From Arthrobacter liuii (lineage in GTDB: Bacteria > Actinomycetota > Actinomycetes > Actinomycetales > Micrococcaceae), in NCBI RefSeq assembly GCF_014639275.1, contig NZ_BMFW01000011.1, positions 55,078 to 119,077 on the forward strand: a stretch of 64,000 nucleotides of DNA. The letters run 5' to 3'. The notes beneath the pieces are model-generated. The model was not told the origin of the DNA. It searched no databases and saw only the letters and a program-made list of their open reading frames with translations. Both the position numbers and the translations under genes were made by a program. Below are positions 1 to 7,710 of the stretch, piece after piece (position 1 is the stretch's first letter; every line of letters starts with the position of its first letter).

Positions 1-1009
1 CGATGGTGCGGATCTTGCCAAGGGCTTCCAGGGCACCGCCGCCCTTGATCAGTACGCCGATACGACTGGCCGCACCCACGGACGCGACGACCGTGACGGG
101 GACCGAGATGGCCAGCGCGCAGGGTGATGCGGCGACCAGGACGACGAGGGCGCGTTCAAACCACAGCAACGGTTCCCCGACGATGAAGCCGAAGACGATG
201 ATCAGGGCCGCGGCGATCAGGATGCCCGGGACGAGCTTGCTGGCGATGGAGTCGGCCAGGCGCTGGCCCGGGCCCTTGCGGGACTGCTCGGCCTCCACGA
301 TGTGCACGATCCTGGCCAACGAGTTGTTCTCCGCAGTGCTGGTGACTTCAACCTCAAGCGGTCCGGTGCCGTTGATCGACCCGGCAAAGACCTCGCTTCC
401 CGGTCCGGCCTCGACCGGCACGGATTCACCGGTCAGCGCCGAAGTGTCCAGGGACGTGCGGCCGGTGAGGATCCTGCCGTCGGTGGCCAAACGCTCCCCG
501 GGCCGGACCACCATCCGGTCCCCAAGGATGAGTTCTGCCGGGTCGACCGTGACCTCGGTGCCGCCGCGCAGCACGGTCGCCTCGGCCGGGACCAGGTCCA
601 GCAGGGCGCGCAGGCCACGGCGGGTCTTGGCCAGTGAGTACTCCTCAAGGCCTTCGGAGATCGCATAGAGGAAGGCCAACATGGCGGCCTCCTCGAACTG
701 CCCCAGGGCGACGGCACCGACGGCGGCGATCGTCATCAGCGTCCCGACCCCGATCTTGCCCTTGGACAGGCGCCTCAGGGTGAAGGGAACGAACGTCCAC
801 GCTGCAACCAACAGCGCGGCGATTTCCAGGGGAAGCGTCAGCCACTGCGGGCCCCCGGCCAGCGAGGTGATCCACGCTGTGAGGAGCAGGACGCCTGCGA
901 GTGCGGCTGCCCGGAACTCAGTGACCTGCCAGAAGCCGACGGCCTCCTCCGCTTCTTCGGCTTCGCCGGTCCCGGTCTTCTGGTCGCTGCAGCCGCAGGC
1001 GTCACTCAT
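1..1009 (-). CDS. Heavy-metal P1B-type ATPase (partial, C-terminal part outside window)
   Basis: Membrane pump that would expel divalent metal ions. The window holds about the first 336 residues. The actuator loop has TGES at residues 193-196, and the membrane metal site reads SPC (295-297) rather than the CPC of ZntA/CadA pumps. SPC is the signature of the P1B-4 (CoaT/CtpD/CzcP) group, which handles Co, Zn, Fe or Ni. The DKTGT phosphorylation motif would lie just past the window edge. There is no HMA domain, only an N-terminal CGC at residues 5-7. The start codon overlaps the stop of the upstream ArsR-family gene (ATGA), so the two are co-transcribed. The family is secure; the exact metal is not. 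Confidence 0.9.
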   Translation of the reverse strand, partial: MSDACGCSDQKTGTGEAEEAEEAVGFWQVTEFRAAALAGVLLLTAWITSLAGGPQWLTLPLEIAALLVAAWTFVPFTLRRLSKGKIGVGTLMTIAAVGAVALGQFEEAAMLAFLYAISEGLEEYSLAKTRRGLRALLDLVPAEATVLRGGTEVTVDPAELILGDRMVVRPGERLATDGRILTGRTSLDTSALTGESVPVEAGPGSEVFAGSINGTGPLEVEVTSTAENNSLARIVHIVEAEQSRKGPGQRLADSIASKLVPGILIAAALIIVFGFIVGEPLLWFERALVVLVAASPCALAISVPVTVVASVGAASRIGVLIKGGGALEALGKIRTI

Positions 1010-1392
1010 CGTTCGTTCTCTTCCGTCAGGGCGGCGCCGGTGCTGACGGTGCCGTAGTTCGGGCAGAGGCTGACCGCGTTGCCGGTGGCGGCAAGCAGGA
1101 TCTCGGCCTGTGCGAGCATGTCCATCAGCTCCGGACGGGACAGCGAGTAATAGACACTGCGGCCCTGCACCCTGCCTTCGACCAGGCCACAGTCACGAAG
1201 ACAGGCCACGTGGGCCGATACCGTTGACTGGGCAAGGCCCAGCTCCCCGGTCAGGTCACCCACCCGCACCTCGCCGCCAGCCATGCGCTGGACGATGCTC
1301 AACCGAGTCGGGTCACCGAGGGAATGAAACAGTGCCGCTGCCGGACCGAGCTGCCGGCACGGGTCGGTGGAAACTGCAGGTTCAATCGTCAT
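1006..1392 (-). CDS. ArsR/SmtB-family metal sensor, CmtR-like
   Basis: Winged-helix repressor of 128 residues that should control the downstream ATPase, with which it overlaps by 4 bp. Two cysteines sit in the recognition helix as CLRDC (Cys64, Cys68), and a third lies near the C terminus in SLCPNYG (Cys110). This Cys-x3-Cys plus distal Cys spacing is almost that of mycobacterial CmtR (Cys57, Cys61, Cys102), a Cd/Pb sensor. The open frame extends 31 codons further upstream, but the ATG at 1392 gives the usual family length and sits in a palindrome with a -10-like hexamer. I infer metal-induced derepression; Cd/Pb preference is inferred from the cysteine pattern only. Confidence 0.88.
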   Translation of the reverse strand: MTIEPAVSTDPCRQLGPAAALFHSLGDPTRLSIVQRMAGGEVRVGDLTGELGLAQSTVSAHVACLRDCGLVEGRVQGRSVYYSLSRPELMDMLAQAEILLAATGNAVSLCPNYGTVSTGAALTEENER

Positions 1393-1411
1393 ACGGCGAT
1401 AATAGCGGTAT
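1391..1411 (-). promoter_or_regulatory. Putative ArsR-type operator overlapping the start codon
   Basis: A 21-bp imperfect palindrome (8 of 10 base pairs, ends ATAC...GTAT) covers the ATG of the CmtR-like gene. Read on the minus strand it contains TATTAT, placed so that transcription would begin at or beside the ATG. This suggests an autoregulated, probably leaderless transcript. I see no good -35 hexamer. Confidence 0.45.
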
Positions 1412-1536
1412 TTGTGATGACATCGCGCGCAAGCTGCGGCCACGTGAGCATGCCAACTAATGGGAGGCCCGGGTGGGATGGTCACCCCTGGCCCCGTCGA
1501 TGCCGGTGAGGGGCACTTCCTCCACTGGGATGCTAA

Positions 1537-1926
1537 TTAGATGTAGCGGCACACCTCGTTCGCGGTGCACGTGTCCGGTTCAGGTTCAGCGGCCTGGGCG
1601 TGCAACTGGGAGATAGTTTCCCTGAGGACAAGGAGTTCGGCGATCTGGGCATCGAGTTCCCGCAGACGCCCCCCTAGCAGGTTCCGGACGTGCGAGCACG
1701 GCGCTTGGCCGTGTCCGCGGATCCTCAGGATCTGCCCGATCTGGGCGAGTGTGAGCCCGGCGGCTTGGCCGCGGTGGATGAACCCGACCATGCCCACAGC
1801 GTCGTCGGTGTAGTCCCGGTAACCGGAGGCCATGCGTTCGGCCGGCGGGAGCAGCCCCGACTCTTCGTAGAACCGGAGGGTCTTGGTCGTCGTTCCGGTT
1901 GCTTCTGCAAGCTGTCCGATTCTCAC
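1537..1926 (-). CDS. MerR-family metal-responsive regulator
   Basis: Transcription activator/repressor of 129 residues that twists promoters with long spacers. It starts at a GTG giving VRIGQLAEATG, the usual MerR N terminus; the longer open frame lacks family similarity. The HTH region contains KTLRFYEESGLLPP, a dimer helix follows, and the likely metal ligands are Cys77 (PCSHV), Cys120 and Cys126 (CTANEVCRYI). It is divergent from merA across a 22-bp dyad, so mercury is the likely inducer. The distance from first to second Cys is 43 residues against 35 in Tn501 MerR, so the binding geometry may differ and another soft metal is possible. Confidence 0.85.
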   Translation of the reverse strand: MRIGQLAEATGTTTKTLRFYEESGLLPPAERMASGYRDYTDDAVGMVGFIHRGQAAGLTLAQIGQILRIRGHGQAPCSHVRNLLGGRLRELDAQIAELLVLRETISQLHAQAAEPEPDTCTANEVCRYI

Positions 1927-1959
1927 GCGGGTTGATTTCCCTCTCGATGGCCACCTGAT

Positions 1960-1991
1960 TTGACCTTCCACTGTACTGGAAGGTTCATGCT
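1960..1991 (+). promoter_or_regulatory. merA promoter with MerR-type dyad
   Basis: TTGACC (1960-1965) is followed by a 19-20 bp spacer and a weak -10 around 1985-1991. The dyad ACCTTCC-N8-GGAAGGT occupies 1963-1984, between the two elements. The over-long spacer filled by this dyad is the hallmark of MerR-activated promoters. Confidence 0.75.
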
Positions 1992-2032
1992 GGTTCCATT
2001 GGAAGTCTCAAGGCACGGGGAAGGTCAACTGT

Positions 2033-3463
2033 ATGCGCAACGAACGGTTCGACCTGGCGATCATTGGTTCCGGTGGCGCGGCTTTTGCGGCCGCGATCCG
2101 GGCCAGGGGGCTGGGCAAGCGGGTAGTGATGATTGAGCGTGGCACCGTGGGCGGGACATGCGTGAACACTGGGTGTGTGCCGTCGAAGGCGCTCCTGGCT
2201 GCCGCCGATGCCCGCCACGTGGCGTTGGACTCGGCCCGCTTCCCCGGCGTGGTGGCCTCGGCGGGTCCCGTGGATATGCCGGCACTCATCGGAGGCAAGG
2301 CTGCGCTTGTTGAAAGCATGCGGACGGAGAAGTACGTCGATCTGGCCGCTGAGTATGGCTGGGCCATGGTCGAGGGGGACGCAGAGTTCACTGGAAGCCA
2401 GAATGCGCCCCTGCTTCAGGTCACCTCACTTGGCGGTGCGGTGACAATGATCGAAGCCGTTCACTACGTTGTGGCCACGGGCTCAACACCATGGGCCCCG
2501 CCCGTTCCTGGACTGGCCGAGACCGGCTACCTGACCTCGACAACGGCGATGGAACTGGACGAGGTACCCGACACGATGCTCATCCTGGGTGGGGGCTATG
2601 TTGCCTTGGAGCAGGCGCAGCTTTTCTCCCGGCTTGGTGCCCGGGTCACCATGCTCGTCCGCTCCCGGCTGACCTCGCGGGAGGAACCGGAAGTATCCAA
2701 GGCGTTGGCCGGAGTCTTCGCGGATGAGGGTATCAGGGTGGTCCGGCGGGCCACAGTGGATTCCGTGAGCCTCGATGAGGACACCGCCGGAGTCATCGCC
2801 ACCGCATCCGTGGCCGGAGGCCAGGAAGTTTTCCGGGCCTCCCGGCTGCTCGTGGCCACGGGCCGCAGGCCCGTTACCGACGGGCTGAACCTTGAGGCTG
2901 TCGGGGTAAAGACCGGCATATCCGGCGGGATCGTGGTCGACTCGCGTCTTGCCAGCTCCAACCCGCGGATCTGGGCCGCCGGGGACGTGACCGGCCATCG
3001 GGAGTTCGTCTACGTCGCAGCGGCCCACGGCACCCTGGCCGTGGAAAACGCCTTCACCGACGCCGCGGCCGAGGTGGGCTACCGGTACCTGCCCCGGGTG
3101 ACCTTCACCAGCCCGGCCGTCGGTGCCGTCGGCATGACCGAGAAGGAGGCGATCGCCGCGGGGATTCGTTGCGACTGCCGGGTCCTGCCCCTGCAATATG
3201 TTCCGAGGGCGCTGGTCAACCGCGACACCCGTGGGTTCATCAAGGTCGTCGCTGATCGTGACACCGGCAGGATCCTGGGCCTCACCGCGGTGGCCAAGGA
3301 CGCCGGGGAACTCGCCGCCGCCGGCGTCTACCTGCTCGAGGCCGGGATGACCACCGCACAAGTCGTGGCCGCCTGGAGCCCCTACCTGACCATGGCCGAG
3401 GGCATCAGAATCGCCTGCAAAGCCTTCACCACCGATGTCTCCAAACTCTCCTGCTGTGCCTAA
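2033..3463 (+). CDS. merA: Mercuric reductase
   Basis: Cytoplasmic flavoenzyme of 476 residues that reduces Hg(II) to volatile Hg(0) with NADPH. It shows the N-terminal FAD-binding site (IGSGGAAFAAA), the redox pair GTCVNTGCVPSK (Cys43, Cys48), an NAD(P) site (LGGGYVALE) and the vicinal cysteine pair at the C terminus (Cys474-Cys475 in LSCCA) that hands Hg(II) to the active site and separates MerA from lipoamide dehydrogenases. It lacks the N-terminal HMA (NmerA) domain. GGGGAAGG upstream is a plausible ribosome site. No merB, merT or merP is seen near it, so mercury uptake must rely on other routes. Confidence 0.95.
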   Translation: MRNERFDLAIIGSGGAAFAAAIRARGLGKRVVMIERGTVGGTCVNTGCVPSKALLAAADARHVALDSARFPGVVASAGPVDMPALIGGKAALVESMRTEKYVDLAAEYGWAMVEGDAEFTGSQNAPLLQVTSLGGAVTMIEAVHYVVATGSTPWAPPVPGLAETGYLTSTTAMELDEVPDTMLILGGGYVALEQAQLFSRLGARVTMLVRSRLTSREEPEVSKALAGVFADEGIRVVRRATVDSVSLDEDTAGVIATASVAGGQEVFRASRLLVATGRRPVTDGLNLEAVGVKTGISGGIVVDSRLASSNPRIWAAGDVTGHREFVYVAAAHGTLAVENAFTDAAAEVGYRYLPRVTFTSPAVGAVGMTEKEAIAAGIRCDCRVLPLQYVPRALVNRDTRGFIKVVADRDTGRILGLTAVAKDAGELAAAGVYLLEAGMTTAQVVAAWSPYLTMAEGIRIACKAFTTDVSKLSCCA

Positions 3464-3606
3464 AAGCGCGGCCCGAATCTCACGAAAGCCAATCCCGTGA
3501 CCGCCACCGACCACCAAGCCCTCACCTATTTGCTGTCCTCTTCACGGTCGGGATCAAACCTGAGTTATTCGTGACATTGCTGCGGCTCCTGGCGAAGGCG
3601 AGCCTG

Positions 3607-4005
3607 TCACGGTCGTCGATCTGGCCACCGCCAGCGGACGGAGCGAAGGCACGGTGAGGCAGGGCGTGGCCGGGCGGCCCACTGGGAGTAATCGATTGCG
3701 AAAATAAACAGGATCAGGAACCTGATGGCGAAGCCTGCCGCTGCAGCCGCGCTTGCCGCCAGTGATGAGGCAACAATGACGAGTCCGCCCAGGACGGGAC
3801 CTGTTACGCCGGTGGCCTGGAGGACAACGCGCGTGGCGGCGGAAGCCGGCCTTATCGCAGTCCCTGGCTTGAGGTATCTGGGAAACGCCCCTGAAGCTGG
3901 CCCGTAGAAAGCGTCGGCGATGCGCATGCGTTGATTTCCGCCACCGGAGGACCATGTCGCAACTTGCAGTCGTGATGCTCGCGCTCTTCGGCGAATGGAA
4001 CGCAC
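3607..4005 (-). pseudogene. Remnant of an MFS transporter (EntS-like)
   Basis: This frame contains a short conserved MFS stretch (ADAFYGPASGAF, then RYLKPG and VTGPVLGG followed by an Ala-rich membrane segment), encoded at about 3700-3927. The sequence before and after is not recognisable, and a full transporter of about 400 residues is missing. I read it as a decayed fragment. On the other strand at about 3565-3660 a short frame resembling a helix-turn-helix (DLATASGRSEGTV) is also broken. Together these explain most of the 684-bp stretch between merA and the anti-sigma gene; I see nothing else there. Confidence 0.5.
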
Positions 4006-4147
4006 CTACGCGATCGAACGCGCAGCCCACGCGCACGCCGTTGCTGCCGCCAAAAGTCCCGAATATTGGTGACGGTTCGTGCATGCTACTTCAGACAAAA
4101 CGACCGTTGGTCCAGCCGACTTCTGAGCCGACAAGGGGACTCACGCC

Positions 4148-4804
4148 TTAGGGAACGGTAATCACCGCCACGGCGTGCTGGGCGCCGTCGCGCAGTTCCA
4201 CGCTTGAGATGCTGCCCAGCTGGATGGGGGTTGCCCCGGTGACCTTGACCTTTCCGCTCGGGGTGGCCGTCCAGGCGCAGGCCCGGTCCTCCCCGCCGGC
4301 ACGGTCGCGCACCCACAACGAAAGTGTCCCTTCCGCCGGGAGGCTGCTGCCGCTCACCGCCAGCTCGGTTCCCCACGTCTTCCGGGCCATGTCGATGTTG
4401 ACCTGCAGCCCTCCCCCGGATGCTAGCGAGTAGGTGGCATCCGGGGGAGGCGCCCTTACGAGCAGCGGCCCCACCGCCAGGCCCACAGCCAGGCACGCAG
4501 CGGCAAGGGCACCGGCCAGCGCCGCCCACCGCCGTCGTAATGTCCGACGGCGGTGCGCCAGTTCGTCAAAAAGGCGGGCAGGGACGGACGCTTCATTGGC
4601 CTCGCTGCCGCCAGGGACGGAGGTAAGCGCCACGGCGTCGGGGACGGGCAGGGAATCCAGGAGCATGGGAACCTTCTCCAGCACCGCAAGTTCCTTGCGG
4701 CAGCCCGCGCAGTCCTGGAGATGCGCATCGAAAAGGTCGAGGTCGGCGGCATCAAGGCCCCCCAGCACGTAAGCGCCCAGCAAGTGGTGCGGGTTGGTGC
4801 TCAC
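4148..4804 (-). CDS. RskA-family anti-sigma factor
   Basis: Membrane anti-sigma factor of 218 residues that should hold the adjacent ECF sigma factor inactive. The N-terminal zinc-binding anti-sigma motif H-x3-C-x2-C is present (His28, Cys32, Cys35 in AHLQDCAGC). A single membrane helix lies at about 93-116, followed by an extracytoplasmic RskA domain of about 100 residues. The GTG start overlaps the TGA of the sigma gene (GTGA), typical of translationally coupled sigma/anti-sigma pairs. Release is probably by regulated proteolysis, as known for RskA; the signal is unknown. Confidence 0.9.
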   Translation of the reverse strand: MSTNPHHLLGAYVLGGLDAADLDLFDAHLQDCAGCRKELAVLEKVPMLLDSLPVPDAVALTSVPGGSEANEASVPARLFDELAHRRRTLRRRWAALAGALAAACLAVGLAVGPLLVRAPPPDATYSLASGGGLQVNIDMARKTWGTELAVSGSSLPAEGTLSLWVRDRAGGEDRACAWTATPSGKVKVTGATPIQLGSISSVELRDGAQHAVAVITVP

Positions 4805-5301
4805 CGTTCCACCCCCATTTCGTCCAGGATGGTGCGCAATGCCCGGAGGGCATAATAGGCGCGGGACTTGACCGTGCCGCTGGGGATGCTGAGCTGGACC
4901 GCGGCCTCGTTAACAGTGAACCGGCGGTAGTGCAGGGCCACCAGGACGTCCCGGTGTTCCTTGCTCAGCCGCAGCAGCGCTTCCTCCATCAGGACCCGGT
5001 TGAGCAGCTCGTCAACCCGGCCCATCACCTCGGCCGGGTCCGTGAGGCTGCCCTCCATCGCCTCCTGCGGGCGGCGCTGGCTCCGGCGGTAATTATCGAT
5101 CATGATGTTCCTGGCCGTCCGGTACAAGTAACTGCGGAAGCTGCCGTTGATCTCCGGGGCGTGCTGCCAGACGCGGAGCACGGTTTCCTGGACCACGTCC
5201 TCCGCAAGCTGCGGATCACGGGTGGCGCTGAGCACGAAACGGCGCAGGGCGCTGCCGTGCTCACGGTAGATGGCCTCCACCACGTCGTCGTCGAGCGGCA
5301 T
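4801..5301 (-). CDS. ECF-family RNA polymerase sigma factor (SigK-like)
   Basis: Alternative sigma factor of 166 residues with region 2 (YREHGSALRRFVLSATRD, then AEDVVQETVLRVWQ) and region 4 (FTVNEAAVQLSIPSGTVKSR). The downstream overlapping RskA-type gene makes a SigK/RskA-like module likely. The ribosome site is GGGAGGGG before the ATG. Its own upstream region has TGAACC-N16-CGTGGT, and the divergent lipoprotein gene has TGAACC-N16-CGTCGT, so the factor probably activates both. The subgroup name is tentative. Confidence 0.9.
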   Translation of the reverse strand: MPLDDDVVEAIYREHGSALRRFVLSATRDPQLAEDVVQETVLRVWQHAPEINGSFRSYLYRTARNIMIDNYRRSQRRPQEAMEGSLTDPAEVMGRVDELLNRVLMEEALLRLSKEHRDVLVALHYRRFTVNEAAVQLSIPSGTVKSRAYYALRALRTILDEMGVER

Positions 5302-5378
5302 CCCACCCCTCCCGTCACTGCCCTGTCCACGTCACTGCCCCTCGGGAAACGCCCCCAGCATCTGACCTCCCGGCTGTT

Positions 5379-5406
5379 ACCACGCCAGGAAGCGGGAAAC
5401 GGTTCA
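5379..5406 (-). promoter_or_regulatory. Putative autoregulated ECF promoter of the sigma gene
   Basis: On the minus strand, TGAACC (5406-5401) is followed after exactly 16 bp by CGTGGT (5384-5379). It lies about 80 bp upstream of the sigma start codon. GAAC-type -35 and CGT-type -10 elements are usual for ECF sigma factors. Confidence 0.6.
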
Positions 5407-5431
5407 ATCGATCGGCTCCACGGTGCACCTG

Positions 5432-5459
5432 TGAACCATTCTTTACCCGGAGGCGTCGT
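5432..5459 (+). promoter_or_regulatory. Putative ECF promoter of the lipoprotein gene
   Basis: TGAACC (5432-5437), 16 bp, then CGTCGT (5454-5459), about 80 bp upstream of the lipoprotein ATG. It differs by one base from the promoter facing the sigma gene and has the same spacer length. Confidence 0.6.
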
Positions 5460-5539
5460 AGGGGTAAGCGTGCGGTCATCCAACGCCGGGCGCCCGCAAA
5501 AAACACCACCCAAGAAAGCACCCAGCCAAGGAGCACACC

Positions 5540-6109
5540 ATGAAGCACCATTTAGGGGCAGGCCTTGCCATCCTGGCCCTGGCGGCAGCCCTCACAGGCT
5601 GCGGCGGCAGTACCGGCACAACGCCGGCAGCCACCAGCCCTGCCACGGGCACCGCAACCAGCAGCACCGGCGCGTCCCCCTCGGGCGCGTCATCTTCCAG
5701 CGCCTCCACGACCTCCGCGTCCGCGTCCCGGGCGGGAGTCGCCGTCGAGCTCAAGACAGCCTCCTCAACGGCAGGCAGCATCGTGGTGGACGCCAAGGGA
5801 ATGAGCCTCTACCTCTTCGCCAAGGACACCAAGGACTCCGGCACCAGCGCCTGCACGGGCTCCTGCCTGGTCCAGTGGACGCCGCTGACCACCACCTCGG
5901 GGTCACCCGCGGCAGACGGCGTGACCGGGAAGCTGGGGACCATCACCAGCCCTGACGGCAAGAAGCAGGTGACCCTGAACGGCATGCCCCTCTACTACTT
6001 CGCAAAGGACACCAAACCGGGCGACATCCTGGGCCAGGGAGTCGGCGGCGTCTGGTACCTGTCGGACCCTTCGGGCGCAATGATCAAGGGCGCCGGCCAG
6101 GGCTACTAG
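5540..6109 (+). CDS. Secreted-repeat lipoprotein (PF03640 type)
   Basis: Exported lipoprotein of 189 residues. The signal peptide ends in the lipobox LTGC, with Cys21 as the lipidated residue, followed by a Ser/Thr/Ala-rich linker to about residue 70. The rest holds two copies of the Y-x-(F/W/Y)-x-x-D secreted repeat (LYLFAKD and LYYFAKD) around a CTGSC pair. Proteins with this repeat are common in bacteria and their molecular role is not established. The shared promoter motif suggests it is a target of the adjacent sigma factor, giving a cell-envelope response module. Confidence 0.9.
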   Translation: MKHHLGAGLAILALAAALTGCGGSTGTTPAATSPATGTATSSTGASPSGASSSSASTTSASASRAGVAVELKTASSTAGSIVVDAKGMSLYLFAKDTKDSGTSACTGSCLVQWTPLTTTSGSPAADGVTGKLGTITSPDGKKQVTLNGMPLYYFAKDTKPGDILGQGVGGVWYLSDPSGAMIKGAGQGY

Positions 6110-6124
6110 GCCTGGATTCCTCCC

Positions 6125-6168
6125 AAGGGAGCGTCACTTCAACGGGGCGTCACTTCAAGGGAGCGTCC
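6125..6168. repeat. 16-bp tandem repeat across a stop codon
   Basis: Two full copies and one partial copy of a 16-bp unit (AAGGGAGCGTCACTTC with single changes) start at 6125, 6141 and 6157. On the minus strand each full unit can encode the last residues and stop of the following gene, so the 3' end of that gene has been duplicated. Confidence 0.7.
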
Positions 6169-6971
6169 GCAGCCTTGCCCGGGAGCGGGATTTCCGTGGG
6201 CACCTGAACGGGCAGTTTGGGGCCCTGTTCCAGGCCCTTCCTGACGTCCCCTGGAACATCGGTGGGCAGTGACGGCTCCGAGGGCACCGCCGTCGGCTTC
6301 TGGGCCGGCCCGTGTGTGGGGGTGTTCCCCGGCCGCGCCGGAACGCCCGACGGCGCCCCGGGGGCAGGTGCCGACGCGGGCGCGGGTGCCGGCGGGACGG
6401 CATCCGCGCTGCTGGTTGCCGACGGCCGGGGCGCCGCGGGCTGGGGCGCAGGTGCCAGGCCGCCCGTGCTGCCGGCGGGCGTGACGCCGGAACCTGTCAC
6501 GAACGTTGTGACGGCGTGGTTCAGCTGGGTGAAGGAATCGCGGAATCCCTGGTCGGAGGCTGCGGCGACAGCGCCGCCGGCCGCGAGCGAGGCCACGACG
6601 GAGAGCGTGGTGAGGGTGATGCGGCGCTTGGCCTTGCGGCGGGCGGCCAGCTCATCGGCCGGCTGCGGTGCGCTGCGCTCTGTTGCCCTGCCCTGTCCTG
6701 CGCCGGGCTGTGTTGCCCAATGTTGCCCTGCCCCGGGTTCAGCGGCAGGTCCGGCGGCGGGCCCGACGGCGGGAAGCACGGTGGTGGCGGACCCGGCAGT
6801 TGCCGGGCCTGCCATGAGCGCCGCGAGCTCGGCGGAGGGTGCCGGGGCCTCTGCCGCCAGGGCACGCAGGCCGAGCAGGGCGTGGCGGAGCTGGCCGTCG
6901 TCGTCCATGCCTGCCTCCAGCAGGAGCTGGTCAACGGCCCCGTTGTTGCGGGATCCTGCGGTGTCACCCAT
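6150..6971 (-). CDS. RsdA-like anti-sigma factor
   Basis: Membrane protein of 273 residues, probably the inhibitor of the sigma factor encoded just upstream, whose stop it overlaps. The N terminus has a short acidic, leucine-rich segment (VDQLLLEAGMDDDGQLR) similar in character to the sigma-binding motif of mycobacterial RsdA. A single membrane segment lies at about residues 117-135, and the C-terminal half is an outside Pro/Ala-rich tail. There is no zinc motif. Length and layout match RsdA, but sequence similarity is low, so the assignment rests on position and topology. The last codons lie in a 16-bp tandem repeat. Confidence 0.65.
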   Translation of the reverse strand: MGDTAGSRNNGAVDQLLLEAGMDDDGQLRHALLGLRALAAEAPAPSAELAALMAGPATAGSATTVLPAVGPAAGPAAEPGAGQHWATQPGAGQGRATERSAPQPADELAARRKAKRRITLTTLSVVASLAAGGAVAAASDQGFRDSFTQLNHAVTTFVTGSGVTPAGSTGGLAPAPQPAAPRPSATSSADAVPPAPAPASAPAPGAPSGVPARPGNTPTHGPAQKPTAVPSEPSLPTDVPGDVRKGLEQGPKLPVQVPTEIPLPGKAADAPLK

Positions 6972-7527
6972 GATTCGCCTGGTTTCTCTCGAGCGTTTGT
7001 GCCTTAAGGTTCTGGAGGGCGCGGCGCTGGAGCTGCTTGATGGCTCCGGTGCTCTTGCCCATGATGGCGGCCACCTGTTCGATGGACAGGTCGGCCACGA
7101 CGCGCAGGGCCAGGACCTCCTGGTGTTCCTCGCTGAGCCCTTCCAGCATGGCCGCGGCCCCGCCGGCCAGTTCCACGGCGTGGTCCTCTGCTGACGGCGT
7201 GGTCCGGCCGTCGTGCTGGGGGTCGTACGGTGTCATTTGCGGCCTGCGCTCCAGCCGGCGGTAGTGGTCCACCATGCGGGCATGGGCAATGGAGAAAACC
7301 AAGGACTTCGCGCCCTGCAGACCGCCCGTGAGGTTGCCGATCCTGGGATAGAAGGCCATGAACACGTCCTGGGTGACAGCCTCGGGGTCATCCAGTCCGC
7401 GCGCCTTGAGGTACCCGTGCACCGGGCCCGCGAAGGTGCGATAGGCAGCAGCGAACAACACGGCCGGATCGGCTCCGGCTGCGTCGTCGAAAATGTCAAT
7501 CTCTTCTTGGGCCAAAGTGTCTAGCAC
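6964..7527 (-). CDS. ECF sigma factor, SigD-like
   Basis: Alternative sigma factor of 187 residues. Region 2 contains EAVTQDVFMAFYPRIG and DHYRRLERRPQ, and region 4 has LSIEQVAAIMGKSTGAIKQL. These resemble actinobacterial SigD. An ATG 15 bp upstream is possible, but GGAGGAG lies 6 nt before the GTG at 7527, making that the better start. The overlapping downstream gene looks like its anti-sigma factor. A probable target lies just upstream on the same strand (7711-8406). Confidence 0.85.
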   Translation of the reverse strand: MLDTLAQEEIDIFDDAAGADPAVLFAAAYRTFAGPVHGYLKARGLDDPEAVTQDVFMAFYPRIGNLTGGLQGAKSLVFSIAHARMVDHYRRLERRPQMTPYDPQHDGRTTPSAEDHAVELAGGAAAMLEGLSEEHQEVLALRVVADLSIEQVAAIMGKSTGAIKQLQRRALQNLKAQTLERNQANHG

Positions 7528-7710
7528 CAGCGGCTCCTCCATCCCGGGATCCGGCCCGCGCCTTGTCCCCGCTTTGCGGGACGGACTGCCAGTCCCCGTG
7601 GTCTTCCGGCTGCCTCTTTGCGGGATTTAAGGGGCGCCCTTCCATTGGTGCGCCCCCGCCCGGCTGCCCGGGCTGCGGCCGCAGCCGCAGTCCAGACTAG
7701 CCAATGTGCC

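Noticed and set aside
4086..4110. Further copy of the 66-bp repeat (contains CAAAACGAC)
   Set aside because: Only 9 bases match; no CCCAACT arm and no symmetry.
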